From NCBI GenBank assembly GCA_035610365.1, contig CM069432.1, positions 72,916,520-72,980,519 of the forward strand: DNA of 64,000 bases, given 5' to 3'. A model generated the notes under the pieces. It was not told the DNA's origin, did not search any database, and saw nothing but the letters and a program-made list of their open reading frames with translations. The DNA comes from Aquatica leii. Taxonomy: Eukaryota > Arthropoda > Insecta > Coleoptera > Lampyridae. Made by a program: the position numbers and the translations under genes. Each line of letters starts with the position of its first letter. The stretch's first letter is position 1. This document shows positions 34,902 to 48,111 of this stretch, piece by piece.

Positions 34902-35400
34902 TGCCATAGTTTTACTCAGTTTGTTTTATATAATTGTAAAAACTGCCTTAAGATATTACAGTGTTAAAAAGTCAAAATAGGACAAAACTGCTGACTACTG
35001 GTTTCTAATGAAGGTTTCTGCAATTATGTTAACAATTTTTTTTGTTAGTAGTAGTAGTAGTACATTTAGAAATATTATGCTGCGTATAACTCAAACAAAT
35101 TTTTTGAAATTTGTAGTTGTAAATTTACTATCACTAACAGTTTTATACTTTTCTGTGTATTAACTACGTAGCTTCGTTTCTACGAGATGGCGTTTAGCCT
35201 CAAATTTATTAATGAATTTAACACCCGATTGGGATAAAACTATGGCAATTTATTTTATATAATTGTAGAGCCTGCATTAGAATATCCCAGTGCTGAAAAC
35301 TTTAACAAAAACAAATTTTTGTACTTGCATAATACAGTTAGGAATGTTATTCCCCGTACAACTTAAATACATTTTTTCAAAATTGTAATTCCAATATTAT
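34902..35400. repeat. Diverged direct duplication (period about 329 bp) with a flipped edge
   Basis: TTTTATATAATTGTA at 34924 recurs at 35253, and the following 150-170 bases align loosely (ACTGCCTTA...TTACAGTG versus CCTGCATTA...TCCCAGTG, then a TACA/ACAGTTAG...ATTATG block). A perfect 13-bp inverted pair, TGCCATAGTTTTA at 34902-34914 and TAAAACTATGGCA at 35235-35247, sits just before each copy, so one flank is reversed relative to the repeat. A short TAG trinucleotide run lies near 35045-35060. Confidence 0.55.
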
Positions 35401-38400
35401 ATTTTTTTTCATGTGGATTTGATATTTTAAACAAAAAAATGAAAACGTATTTATGTTAAACTGTATACCATACTTGTGTATGTACATATGTGGTACAAAG
35501 CTACAAAGCAGAAAATTATGAAAACGCGAAGTGGCACTCATATTACTTTTCGTATTTAAGGAAAAATATAAATAAACTAAAAGAACTGTTAGTCAGCAAC
35601 TAAGTACTTAAAAATGAAATAATGGATGTGTAAGTTCAAAATTAAATATTCCAGAAAATAGTACTAAAACTACAAGAAAAAAGAAACAAAATACTAATTA
35701 AAAACAGTTTCTACAATCGTAACTATACATCTATTTAATTTTGACGCTTAAGAAAACAGTTTTACAATGTTATACCGCTTACGGTAAAACTTTTTTTTAT
35801 AGGGTAAATGGTATGTACATATTTACAATTTACAAGTTTTCAAACTTGAGCTAAGTTCTTAGTCAAGCAATATACATTAAGTTGACATTCATAAAACTAG
35901 ATAATTGACGCAAGTTTATTTACCTATACTCAAAAAATTTTTTAATGATTTTTTTTGTTTCTTTTATTGGTATAACAAAAATGTAATATTGCTAACGTTT
36001 TCATGTAAATATGTTCACTAATAATTTCACAATCATTTCAAAAATATGGTTTACAAAACGCAAAACTATTACGTCAAAAAATATATGTGGTATTACAGGT
36101 AAGCTTTGGTTTATAAAAATTTAATTTATGGAACTACGATAATTAAAGAGACAACAATACTTATTAAACCATTATTTAAAGAGACACATCAACTGCAAAA
36201 CGGTTAAAAGAATGGCTTACTCGTAGAAAGTAACTAAGTTGAGAAATCAAGATTTATCAGATATATTTTTGTTACATCTCATTAAAACAGTTACTTTCAG
36301 AGAAGGTTAATTAATGCCTATCAATATTTTAGCTTTATTAAAAAACTGCTAAGTCGGAGTATTGTCAGAAGACAGAATTAGTTTGTTTGACATGTCAGAT
36401 GCCGAGAAAACTTCATGAGCATGAAGGTGATGTTTCTTCTAATAATTAATTATTTATACATAAGCATTATTTTTTATATAACATATGTGCTTAACATTAG
36501 TAAATACAACTTGGTATTAACTCAAAACAAAATTTAACCTATGTCACAGAATACTTAAATACCTATTTGTTTTTCAACATTTTGTTTTTTTGTATTAAAT
36601 AATGCGTTTTATTTGAATCAGCATTAAGTATTAAAGCTGAGAACAGTTTAACAAATTAAAAAAAATTGATTTTAAAATAAAAAAATAATCATAAAGTCAT
36701 TTTTATAGCTATACATTTAGAAATATAACACAAATATGTTTTTAATAATTATAATTATATTTGGAGTACTTTTTATTATTTTATTTATAATTTTAAAAAT
36801 AATTGCGTATTAAAATTAGTTGTTTTGCGGTTACTTATGTTTAAATTTATATAATATACTCAAAGTTAAAACGCTATGCTAAATTAAATTTGGTACATTG
36901 TAATATTTAAACAGTCATTGAAATGTAATTGTTTCTATACTGTCAAACACATCAGTAAATGAAAATTACAGTAGCTTGTGCAGATAGTTGTTTATTTTAA
37001 ACCACAATAAGTAAAGTAAAATAAATATAATATCTATTTTCTAATGATAATGAATGGAAAAATAGTTTATTAAAATTAAACAGTACGGGAGACCAGAGCT
37101 CAATGGTCTTCTCTTAAGTCAACCTCAAAACCATACCGGTCAACAGTAGTTTTTGTAGAGATATTACAATCAATGCAAACTATAGTTACATGCAAGTGCT
37201 TGAAAGAAAATCTCGATATACAACAATACAACAAAAACCAACATAAAATCAAAAATGATGTGTTTTTTAATTGTCGTGTTCTTTAAATTTTACTATTCGA
37301 AAAAAATCAAATAAAAAGACGCAATTGTAGTGACAGAATTAGATGTTAAAAGTAAAAGTAAAGTTGACAAAGTGAAACAAAAGTTAAACAGTATTTCACA
37401 GACAAGAAATACAAAAACCATTGTTGTTTTACCAAAAGATAATAGTGACGACGGTAAAAGTATCAAACATGTTGACTCAAAAGATGACATGGACTATTAT
37501 TTTATATGACCAGAAAAATGATCTTAAATTAAGCTTAAAAAATCGTTTAGTTTTTATACAGTTTCTTGATAAAAAAAGCATTGCTCACTTTGCTAGAAAA
37601 GTTTGAGTTGTTATTAAATTTAATACATATCAAAAAAATTAAACAAAAACACAATTTTTTTTCTTTTCTATTAAGAATGAATCTCTTGTAGAAAAATCTA
37701 ACATATTTTCTATTTATCTAAGCCGTCACAGTCAGAAACAACAGCAAGGGTACAAAATTGTTATTACTTTATTATCGACTCATTTTAATTTAGGGCGACG
37801 CGTTCATTTTAATTAAATGTTTTTTATTTATAATTATTTTAATAAACTGTATATTTTTTAATTATGGTAGTAGTATTAACCCATAATCACTATTTGAAAT
37901 TACAGTAATCATGCTTTTGACATACCTGTATGTGCGTATTTTCAAAAATTTTATTTTGAACATAAATAATAGTTAAAGAAAATTAAAAAATTCAAATTTA
38001 GTAATTTGTTTTGAAAAATGCACTACATCTATTATACTTATTGCAATTTTTAAACATTATATTTATTAAACAAAAAAAGTTTTATTTTATTTTGAAAATA
38101 ACTTTATATATGTTTTTAATTAAAATTTTTATTACCACATTTACATGAAATAAAGAAATTTTTTAATGTAAATTTATGATAAGAATTCTAGCAAAAATTT
38201 AAACAGTAAACAATGTTTATATTATTCAACACTAATTCGATTACATAAATTAATTGAATCAAAATACAAAAATAAAATTGTTTTAAGTTACAAGGACTGA
38301 TAATTTAATCCTCACTTTCTTCTGATAAAATATCCAAATAAAGTTTTTAACAACAAATATGTGTGAGTAAATAAACTACAATCTAGTTGTTTAAAATGTG

Positions 38401-41022
38401 CATTGAAAAAAAATGACTACAAAAATCAAATTTATTCTAGGATTTATCAAATGTAATTGGTTTTTACAATAATAAAAAAAAAACGATGTAATTGCTACAC
38501 ATTTTTATTAAAGATTTTTAATAAATTAAAATTACATTTTTGTGTTACTGATTCTGTTAATAACTTACAGTAACTTTTTCGACAAATTCTCGTGATTACA
38601 TAACACTATCTAAAATCAATTTTCAGCAGCCATTATTTACCAATCACTAACGGATACATTGCATTGGCAAACAGATTTGTTTGCAATACAATTAACTATT
38701 TAAATATCAGTATTTAGATTGAGTTAGCTTTTCAGAGAAAGTTGTTTTAATTACTATCTACTAAAAAACAAATATGTTTAACATATTGAATTTGTAATTA
38801 TGTTACATTACCACATGTAACACTTACTAAATGTAATTATTCACATAAACATAAAATATAAAATGAAAAAATACAAATTATTTTCATAATGTAAAGACAT
38901 CTATTTGGGTCAGTAAATTTAAATTATACAGATACAACACCTTGATTAAAAAATGCAAATTTCTGACTGTAATTAACTTTTTTTAAGAAAACCGTAGCGG
39001 TGCTTAAACAAACTTTATCTTTTAAATAGTTATGTAATGACTATAATAATAATGTTTAAGTTATTTAAAAATTTTCAAACTACGTTATTTTTGTTTATTT
39101 TAAAGTCGTTTGTAAAGTCGTTCATAATTCTTTGCTGATAGTAATTAGACACGATAACCAAAATCTTAGTGTTTTCAAACATAGTTTGATGACCCGTTAT
39201 GGAATTTATTGAAATAATTAAAAACCCTTTTAATATTAACCAAGATTCTAGTTTTTCTTTACTGGTGATTTGCGGCGCAATCAATTAGTTTGTTTTGGGC
39301 TTTTAAGATGTTCACTATGACGTGTACGAGATTATTCAAAAAAGAAAATCTTATTATTAATGCAACACGTGGAAACCTAAATTCTACAATAACCTTATTA
39401 TTATTATTATTAAAGAAATGTATATGCTAGTTGTGAGTTTTTCTGTAATTGTTTCGAAACAATGGAATTTGAAAGACTTAAAATAAAATTGACAATAAAT
39501 ATTAATACTATTAAACGTTTTAAGAAAACATAAATAGCTATATTTGCTTTATTTTAATTTTGCAGAGTTTTTACGTGCTAAATAAAACATACTTAAATAT
39601 TGCAATTTTTTATGTTTATTAAAATTTAGATTATGAACGACTTTTGGCATAGACCACGTCGTAATGAAACACTCATTTTTTTAATGTTTAGCCTTAGTTT
39701 CTTCTAGTGAACTATAGTTCAAAACTATAAAAACCTCAAAGTATGAACTTTTTTATTAAAATTGTCAAATTTCTGAATATTTTCTTCTAATTTGTAATAG
39801 AACAATAAAATTTTTTAGGTTTAATCTTAATTTTTTAGTAAACCAAATAAAAAATTTGCAGTTCGTTTTTGTCATTTTATCGTTTGTAAACCCAAGAAAA
39901 CTGACGCAAAATAATGCAACTTGCATCTTCAGAGCGGTAAAAACTAAATTAAATTTAGTTTACAAGCAGAAACTAGGACTAAGCTTAACAATTCTAGGTA
40001 TTCTATTACGATGCAGTCTAAGTCGGAATTTTAATGCTAAAGTGTTAGAGTTGGGTTTTGGAAAAAAAAGTTATTTGCCACAAAATACTTAAAAAAAATT
40101 GTTTATTAACTAAATCAATATATAATTAAACAAAAATAATCAATAAATTTTAAAAACTAAATAAAGCATATTCGATTAAACATGTTTTTCTGTTTTTACT
40201 TTTAGAAGACGGTGTTTTAAATTTGTATACAAACTTAGCTGCAATTGGGTATTAGCATTTGATAACACTTTTAAGAATTACATTTAAATTTTATTTAATG
40301 AAACTGCTGCATATTTTTGTTTATTTTAGTAATCAACGTTAGCTGCAATAACACTTAAATTTTTTCAAAACATATTTATAAGCAAAACATTTATATAGTT
40401 CCATTGTTAATTTTAAGAATTGTCACAATTTTGGTTTGTGCAAAAAAAAGACAACACAGAAAAAACACATTAAAACAAGAATACAGAAAAAAAATAAGAA
40501 AAAATTACCAGTTTGCTTATAGCCAAGGAATGAATATGGACAAAAACAGTTAGAAAAAAGATGTGACTACGATAATATAAATATAAATAAGAGAAGGAGC
40601 GAGAAAATGCCTAAATAAAACAACGTTTAGAACATTTGAAATTTCACTTTGTATTGATAAAAAATTTACACGAAATTAAATCACACATAAAACAATAAGT
40701 AACAGAATTTTGATTATTAATTATACATAGGTACCATAATATTATTAAATTAAGTTACAATTTAATTGCAGGTCTAATTAGGCACACGTTGCTAATCTGC
40801 ATCAGCTACCTAAAAAATTTACAATGTTTAACAATAAGTGATTTAATTTAAGATTGCAACACCTCTGACGGTAACAAGCAAAGCAATGATAACAGCTTAT
40901 ACTTCTTGTTTTGTGTTGTTACAAACTTTTTTTTTAAACCAAACTTAATTTGTGTAGTTTATAATCTTTTATTTATAGTTTAAATAGGTTTTTCAGTATT
41001 ACGTAAGATTTATTGGTATTAT
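35401..41022. other. Gene-free A+T-rich stretch
   Basis: No protein similarity, RNA gene or long repeat seen. An imperfect hairpin GAGACCA...TGGTCTTCTC lies at 37089-37113. Open frames at 37.3-37.6 kb and 39.86-40.09 kb have no recognisable content. Confidence 0.45.
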
Positions 41023-41312
41023 ATGTTATTTTTAGTTAGTGTGTGCATAGGAGAGGAAGTGCTGCATGCTGAACATGTCATATTATGTGGGCAAATCAAA
41101 ATAGACAACTCAAGTTTGATTAGTTTGTATGCACTTTGTTTACAATCATTGGCAGTCAATTTGGACCTAAATAAAGTCAAAGGTGTGATTGAAGCGGATG
41201 AAACCGTAAACCAATATTTAGCATAGCTTGCACATGCAAAGCTAGACTTGGAGAACGTTGTAAACATATATTTGCAGTGTTACTTTGGTGTATTCTAAGG
41301 TGTACTTACTGA
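41023..41312 (+). pseudogene. SWIM zinc-finger gene fragment
   Basis: The plus strand reads GEEVLHAEHVILCG and LISLYALCLQS, then VNQYLA and a stop. In the next frame (41225-41312) it gives CTCKARLGERCKHIFAVLLW. The latter is a SWIM finger, C-x-C-x7-C-x-H. The order G..V..A.HI...G......L.ALCLQ.S...(C-x-C-K-A-x-L-G-E-x-C-K-H-I-x-A-V-L) is, as I recall it, found in insect proteins that often also carry a YqaJ domain. One lost base explains the frame change. A splice acceptor-like TTATTTTTAG ends at 41035 and a donor-like AAG/GTGTAC lies at 41299-41300, so this looks like one exon of a broken gene. No YqaJ part was found nearby. Confidence 0.65.
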
Positions 41313-42298
41313 ATAAAAAGAAAAAATTGGTAAATCGACGTTTGCAATTTTTATTATGTTCTTATTATAAACTTTCCTTTTTTTTGGTGCTTTTTTTTTG
41401 TGAAAAGTAAAACTCGTAAAAAATATAAGCCCATTTCAATTTGCAAAATGTACTTTTCTAATTTTAAACCGACTTGTTACAGCACAAATGTCTTAATATA
41501 AAGAAAAATTGTCACAAGCAGCAAAATAATTGGTTTCAAAGGTTGCACTTGTTTTCTTTCCAGCCCCGTTAAAAGATAAGTATATATTTAATGATCTAAA
41601 GTTTAAGGATCATGTTAAAAAAGCTTTTATTTTACAAATTAGAAATAAAATTTTTACATAAATTTACAAAACATACTGACACTTATATAAATAATTTTAA
41701 GGAGCAACCTCAACAATTGCAGATGCATTTAAATCTTGCAACTATTTATGTGAACAGAATTAAATAAAATTTAAAAAAAAACATAAATATTATGGCCAAA
41801 TTAATCTGGGGATGAGCATTCTTAATTAGGCAAAATTTGATTTTTTAATTTATGCTTCATATGATGATTTGTTAAAAATCAATCAAGTAGTGCACGACTA
41901 CGAATTTCCAAATTTTTTTTTAAACATCATTCACAATTTATCTGAAAAATAATTACTTCATCTTTGTTTTTTCTCTCTTCAATTCGATAGTTATTAGTTT
42001 ATCACTACAAATTTATTTGAAACTTGTATAGATACCTTCAAAACTATTGGTCAATACAAGTACAACAATAATAGTGTACAGATAAATCTCTCAATTCAGA
42101 TTTAACAAAATTACTAAATAAAACTGTAAAAGCTTTAATACAAAAATTAATTTTATTGATGATAGTAAGGTTAACATATGCAAATTCATTAATAAAGAAC
42201 TTAAAAAAGAAATAGAAAAGGACCCACACGTATTTTAAATATCTTAAGTCTTTGATTTAACCTTTGAACATGTACTCTTGCCTTTGCAATTGTTCTAT

Positions 42299-42649
42299 TT
42301 AAAATTGCTTCTTCCGTAGACAATTAGCACATATTTCATCAATGAGAAATCTTTTGTCTACCGTAGTTGCTTCACTTTGATTCAATTTCTTAATTAAATC
42401 ACTTTGTTCAGAAATTATTTTATCGGAAGTTTGACCGCTATAAACTTTGGTTAGGGAAGTTATTTTTCCTGCTGGTAAAACTCCAGTCATTACTGTAATC
42501 GTAGAATTGCTTGTATAATGCAAGTAGAATCTTATTCTGCAACATAAGCGCCTTGGTTTTTGAATAGTCACTTCTGTACAATCAATAACATCACGTACAT
42601 TAGCAAAACTTTCAAAACAAATGGGCATGTTTTTCTTGAGTTCAAGCAT
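42299..42649 (-). pseudogene. PIF/Harbinger-type DDE transposase fragment (DDE_Tnp_4)
   Basis: The 116-codon frame contains NVRDVIDCTEVTIQKPRR, matching the first catalytic D block (I-I-D-C-T-E-I-x-I-x-x-P), then ITVMTGVLPAGKITSLTKVY, SGQTSDKIISEQS and TTVDKRFLIDE. The last stands where A-D-(R/K)-G-F-x-I is conserved, with R replacing G. The third acidic residue region is lost downstream. Weak N-terminal similarity (SDSLTGLSNF) appears on the same strand near 42900-42957, upstream. In live elements this protein cuts and pastes DNA together with a Myb-like partner; no partner gene is seen. Confidence 0.75.
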
Positions 42650-44053
42650 ATCGACAAATTGTATAGTAGGTTTAAGAGTAGCACTTAAAATTAGATAACA
42701 TAGTAAATATATATTCTCTAACTACTTGTTTTCTTATATTATTTATATTAAATAAAATTAAAATTACTGCATAAGTTAAATTACACTTTAATTTTATAAA
42801 TGTTAAAATTATTCTGTCTTTAATATCCAATTTGTGTTGACGTTCATCTGAAAAGTTTTTACAATTTAGTCAATCGTGTTTTATATTTTGAAGTTACTTA
42901 GTCCTGTTAAACTATCACTAGTTATTAAACTGCAAAGAAATTCTAAATTGTTTAGGGCGAGCATAGTTTGATTTGGCGTTTAATAATGCAATTAGTCCCT
43001 GAGCTGTATCGATTTCATTTTCCGTGTAAGTGTTTTCTCATTACAAACTGCTTCACTTGCTGGCTTTATTAAAATTTATTTTTCAATAAAACGATTTTGA
43101 GCACGTTTACTTCGAATAGTGTCGCTAGCTGTTATAGTTAAGTTTGGATTGAGCCATGTTGTTTAGAAAGCAGTGTTTAAACTGCTGTCTTTTTTAAAAA
43201 CATTTGAGCAGTTTATCTAACATGTGGAGTTTAATTATTAACGTTAACAAAATTATATTAAAATACATACTAGTTTGATAAAAATAGTTCTGTCTCTGAA
43301 AGTGTTTCCAACAAACTTTTGTATACTTAGTCTTTTACCAATTTTTAATTTTATGACCCAGGCTACATGTCGTCCAACAAACTCTTTATTTCTATTCTTG
43401 TTAATTATACGCACTTTTTTTAAACCCATTTTTATAAAATTATGAAATACTGTTCCTATTCCTCAAAGAATTACGGGTATGAACAGAACAATAAACTTGT
43501 TTTTTATAAGCGCTGGTACTTAGATTTATTTTATTAAAAAAAACTAATTACGATAGAAGTAAACACGAGATATTTAAATTAAAATTAAAGCAAATTGAGT
43601 TTGCGCATTAACCTGCATTAATCTATCATTGTAACTAAATACATCAAACATATGCATACATCAAAGCGTAAAAACCTTTTTTTTTGTTGTTTTTGATTAA
43701 TTTTGTTTTAACAAAAATTCCGTGTGTGTTCTAACAACACTAGGCCAAGCGCCGTTAATTTTTATATTAGTCAAAAAATATTTAATAAACACGTTAAGCA
43801 AATTCAAAATAAAATATTATTAAAACGGTATTAAATTAAGTTTTCAGTTATACCAAATTTTTCACATTGTGAATTCAGTATAACTAAAAATTTAATTCAA
43901 GCACTAAACAATTTTACTTTTGTTGTTAAATTATTAAGACGGCACAACAAACTTTGCCAAAAACTAAAAAAAAGTTGTTTAGATTTATTACATGAGAATT
44001 GCTAGATTTAATAGTGACAAGTATATACATTTTGTTATAATAAATTTAAAGCT
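42650..44053. other. Mostly gene-free stretch
   Basis: Apart from the possible Harbinger N-terminal trace near 42.9 kb, no gene or RNA is recognised. Confidence 0.4.

Positions 44054-44122
<69 letters not shown>
44054..44122. repeat. (TAA)n microsatellite, about 23 units
   Basis: An uninterrupted TAA/ATA run of about 68 bases lies directly beyond the 3' side of the LINE fragment at 44123-45107. Read on the minus strand it is a terminal (TTA)n tract, the kind of simple tail that ends several LINE clades. It is therefore probably the element's own tail rather than an independent microsatellite. Confidence 0.9.
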
Positions 44123-45107
44123 TTTATTCATGTTAAGATACAATAACGTATTTACAATTGTCAAAAAAATCTAAAATTTAAAAGTTTCACCAAAAAACCC
44201 TAGAAAATTATTAAAATCTAAAATGATGTATAATTAATTATATAACATTTAACTATATAAAACATACGCAGTCAACGTTTATTATTAGTGCAATATAACA
44301 CACATTAAACCACAGTTAAATTTCAGATTTTATATCACAGCTTAAAAATTCATCATACGAAAAAAAAGCTTTTTTTAGTAGAAATTGTTTTATTTTATTT
44401 TTAAATAGTTTATTATCTAAAGATTTTATATCATCTGGCAGTTTATTAAAATATTTAGGTGCTAAAAAGTTCGTTGATTTTTGTGATTTAGTCAGTCTAC
44501 AAGCTGGCAACTGTAGATCGTTTTTATTTCTAGTATTATAAGAATGTTTAGATTTGTTGTAATTATACTTCATTAGATTTATTTTTGTATATACTAAAAT
44601 TTCATAAATATAAATACACGGCAAGGTTAATATTTGTAATTCTGAAAACTTTGACTTACAGTTTTCTCTACACTGTAAATTACTTATGATCCGTACAGCT
44701 TTGCGTTGCAGTGCAAACAATCGTTGCCAGTCTGCACCTTGACCCCAGACTAAAATTGAGTAAAAGAGCAAAGAATGACATAGAGCAAAATAAGCCGTTT
44801 TAAGAACTGGCAATGATACATAATTAGATAAATTTCTAAAAAGATATATGTTTTTTATTAGTTTTTTGGCAATGCTGTCAATATGAATATCCCATTTTAA
44901 AGTTTTGTCAATAATAACGCCCAAGAATCGAGTATGATCATCAAACGTTGTATTATCAATGTTGCAGTTACTGAGAGAAAAAAGTACATGAACTGTTTTT
45001 GTTTGGTTTAACGTTAGCTTGTGTTTAGAAAACCATTTTTGCACTTTTACTTGTGCACTAGATGACGATGCTGCTAAATCTGCCTTTAAACCGTAAACGT
45101 TTAACAT
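44123..45107 (-). mobile_element. 5'-truncated LINE copy with simple-repeat tail
   Basis: The unit comprises a 263-codon C-terminal ORF2 frame (45107-44316), a 3' UTR of about 190 bp and the TTA-type tail at 44122-44054. The coding frame is uninterrupted, unlike the 6.7-9.6 kb LINE, so this copy is younger. Truncation falls just after where the RT YADD box would be. Confidence 0.8.
44316..45107 (-). pseudogene. LINE ORF2 C-terminal part (thumb and C-terminal domain)
   Basis: The frame has VQKWFSKHKLTLNQTKTVHV (thumb region W-F..N.L.LN..KT), RFLGVIIDKTLKWDIHIDSI, ILVWGQGADWQRLFALQRKA, and near the end YNTRNKNDLQLP, FNKLPDDIKSL and FFSYDEFL. These are the ordered C-terminal motifs of Jockey/CR1/I-group ORF2 proteins. 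No catalytic RT residues and no endonuclease are present, so the open frame reflects youth rather than activity. The first ATG is not a true start. Confidence 0.85.
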
Positions 45108-47640
45108 AAACGAAATAACGTAGATTGGCTAATCATTAATTTATTTGTGAGTTACTTATTTATTTTCTAGTTTGCTACAATATTTACAATCATCTTCTTG
45201 AATGCCTTCTAATGGCATGTTTAGGATGACTAACTTACTCTGCTGTCGCTTACTGCAAACAAATATCTTACGTTTCTTGAAATAAGCATGCCAGTTTTTT
45301 AACAAATTTCAAACAAGTTAAACTTTAATGACCTAAGAAATAGAAATAACAAATATTTGTTTTAGAATAGAAACTGCATGTACAATTCAGAAATTCTTCG
45401 ATCGCATCTCAAACAACCAATAACAGTTTTTAAATTAAGATGCATACATTATTAAAAGAATGTATTTAATATTACTTTTGCAAAAAATTAGTTAGAATTT
45501 TTATTCTTTACAAAAATGATATTAAAAGGTAGTTTTGTAAATAAGAGTAAGTTACACTACTTTGCTGGTAAACAAATTTTGACTAATAATTTAAGTAATA
45601 AATAAACTTCTAAAACATAATATACACACTTTAATTACTTTCAATTCTAAAATAGCATTTATTATAATTACTTTATTAGATATTTATGTATATAATAATT
45701 AATTAATTTCAACAGAAAATAAAAAACAATTACTGAATTTAAAAATGAATTCAAATGCGTCTTTGTTATTGATAACTAAAACACGTATGCACATATATTC
45801 AAACGTCGATTTGGAACGTTGAAGGCAGTTGCTATGACAACAAATATTGGATTTTCAAACGGTTTTAATGTATAAAATACTACTACTGCCATCTATAAAC
45901 AAAGTGTTTAATACTCACTGTGTTTACAGTTTTAGTTTGTTTAAATTACAGAGATTATTAACATTTTGCCTGTATTATGACCTGTAAAACATAACTTTGT
46001 TGTTAAAAGTTGAAATAGTTAACTTTAATTCAAATTTGAATTAACTTTGTTTAAATGAAGAAAGTATGATAATTAATTAACATAAACACTACAAAAACAA
46101 AGTTTATATACTCAACTGTAAATACATTATAATACAATTTTTTACTTTTGTTTTCAATAAACAACATTTGTTGCGTAGACTAAAATTTAACTTAAAAATG
46201 TAATAATACAAGCAATTTTAAAAATGTATTATAACAATTAAAAATAATTTTAAAATAAATTATATTGTAACGAAATTTGAAATATATAATAATTTTACGT
46301 ATGCAAAACACAACAAAAAAAAATACGTGTATTTTTTTATACTAAAATAATATTTTTTGGAATTGAAACCTCAACGTTTTATTTATTTTAGTAACGTGTT
46401 TTATTTTTGCTAAAACAAGACAACTAACAAAAATACTAATCAAAGGTGTATGAATCTGTTAAACAAGTTGATTGAACAAAAACTGATAAACTTGACAACA
46501 CTTAAATAACAATCAAACTAAGAAAATATATATAATATATATTATTGGATCAAATACGGTAAAAAAATATTTTAAAATAAGAAGTATACATAAACATCAA
46601 AATTATTGCAAATAACATTATAATTATTTTTAAATGCTGTATTTATACTTAGAAATTATCTGCAAAGCATACACACAATACAATAATTCAAGTTAAATCT
46701 GAACTTTTTAGTAACAATAGTAACCACTTTATTTACAAACTCAATTTTTAACTACAAAAGTTTTAATTCTTTTGAAAAACAAAATTATAATACAATTAAT
46801 GTTTTTTTTTCTTAAAAACCAAATTTTTTTGTTTTGGTTATAACTTTGTTTTGGTATTTATAACAAACTAATTTTTATTTTTTATATTTATTATTTAGTT
46901 ATTATATTGTTTTTGTATTTAAATCATACAACAATAGTTAGTACAGTTATTTAGTGTTTAAATTTTAACTAAATGTTATTATATATTATGTTGGGTGACA
47001 TAAAACATTAGCATTTTCCAACTTAATTTTAAATAAGTTCTGACAACTAAAAACGCAAAAAAATTCCGTTAGTACTGTTGTAATTTTAGTTTTTTTAAAA
47101 CGTTAAAAATATCAAATTTAAACAATTACTTATATAAATTGTGTTTAATAAAATATATTTTAAAAAATATTGATATATAAAATAATAAATATTGTTAAAC
47201 AACATATCAGGTTTATTATATTCTAAATTACTGTCGCTTTGCTAATTTTAATTAAATTACTTTTGTCAACGGTTTACGGTTTAGCTTAAAAGTTAACTAA
47301 GCATAAATTTTATTTAAAAAATTAAAATGCGCATTTTTTAATATAATTCAAAAGGGAAAGTTATCAACGAGTTCATAAATTTATATCGGTTATTGGTTTT
47401 TTCATTAACATAGACTCAAAACTGTGCAACACTAATTTTAAAGTATAATTTAATTTTTTAGTTAAATTAACATATAAAGAAACAAAAACTTTTATATAAA
47501 ATTAATAACAGTTTATAAAAAGCTTTACTACTTTATTGTAGATATTTACCAATAATTTTACTAAATAGCTACATTTTTGTTTTTTAGAATATATTTCTAT
47601 ATGATTACAACAGCTTAGAAACATAGACAAGTTTTAATGT
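45108..47640. other. Gene-free A+T-rich stretch
   Basis: No coding or RNA feature recognised. A short AATATATATAATATATATT-like palindrome lies near 46525-46545. Confidence 0.5.
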
Positions 47641-47763
47641 TTAAACCCACACACATAGATTAATTTCTTTGCAATTATATTTGATAAATGTAATAGGAAG
47701 GCTTCCACGTCCGGAGTCTATACTAAGATAAGAACGTCTTCCGGGTTTGGACCGTGTCAATGT

Positions 47764-47820
47764 TGTAACCGAAGTTGCCAACGTTTCGCCCACTTTCGTA
47801 AAGGGCTTCATCAGGGCGTG
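47764..47820 (-). ncRNA. Hammerhead-like core in the Penelope element tail
   Basis: The minus strand has CTGATGA (47814-47808), a GCCC/GGGC stem II (47806-47803 with 47791-47788) whose loop can add CTTT/AAAG pairs, and GAAAC (47787-47783). A hairpin GTT-GGC-AAC follows. The conserved core bases are all present, and the spot is where Penelope elements carry hammerheads. I could not find a matching stem I or a clear GUH cleavage triplet at the right place, and one extra A follows CTGATGA. It is either a divergent ribozyme or a relic. Confidence 0.45.
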
Positions 47821-48040
47821 AGAGAAATCGAAGAAATCAAACAAGCAACCGAAATCTAACTAAACACTTCTCAAAAGTTAGGTAATCAACTTGTGAACCA
47901 AGCCAGATTCTAAACTCAGAAAAGGTAAGAAAGAAAACGATAAGCTTGAAAAAGCAAACGAAAACCTAACAAAGAACCACTACAGAGTTAGGTAATCAAC
48001 TTGTGAACCAAGCCAGATTCTAAACTCCATAGAAGTGACT
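47821..48040. repeat. 110-bp tandem duplication with a perfect 42-bp core
   Basis: Bases 47876-47917 are identical to 47986-48027 (AGTTAGGTAATCAACTTGTG onward). Flanking bases align more loosely (AGCAACCGAAATCTAAC versus AGCAAACGAAAACCTAAC), giving two units of about 110 bp. They lie in the non-coding tail of the Penelope-like element, between the coding end and the hammerhead-like core. Confidence 0.9.
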
Positions 48041-48111
48041 TAAAAAGAAATAGTTTCCGTATATAAAGAAGAAGTATCGTCACGGCTAGTTAAGCTCGAC
48101 TCTGCTTGGGT

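Noticed and set aside
39856-40092. 78-codon plus-strand frame
   Set aside because: No motif, isolated, A+T-rich codons; consistent with chance.
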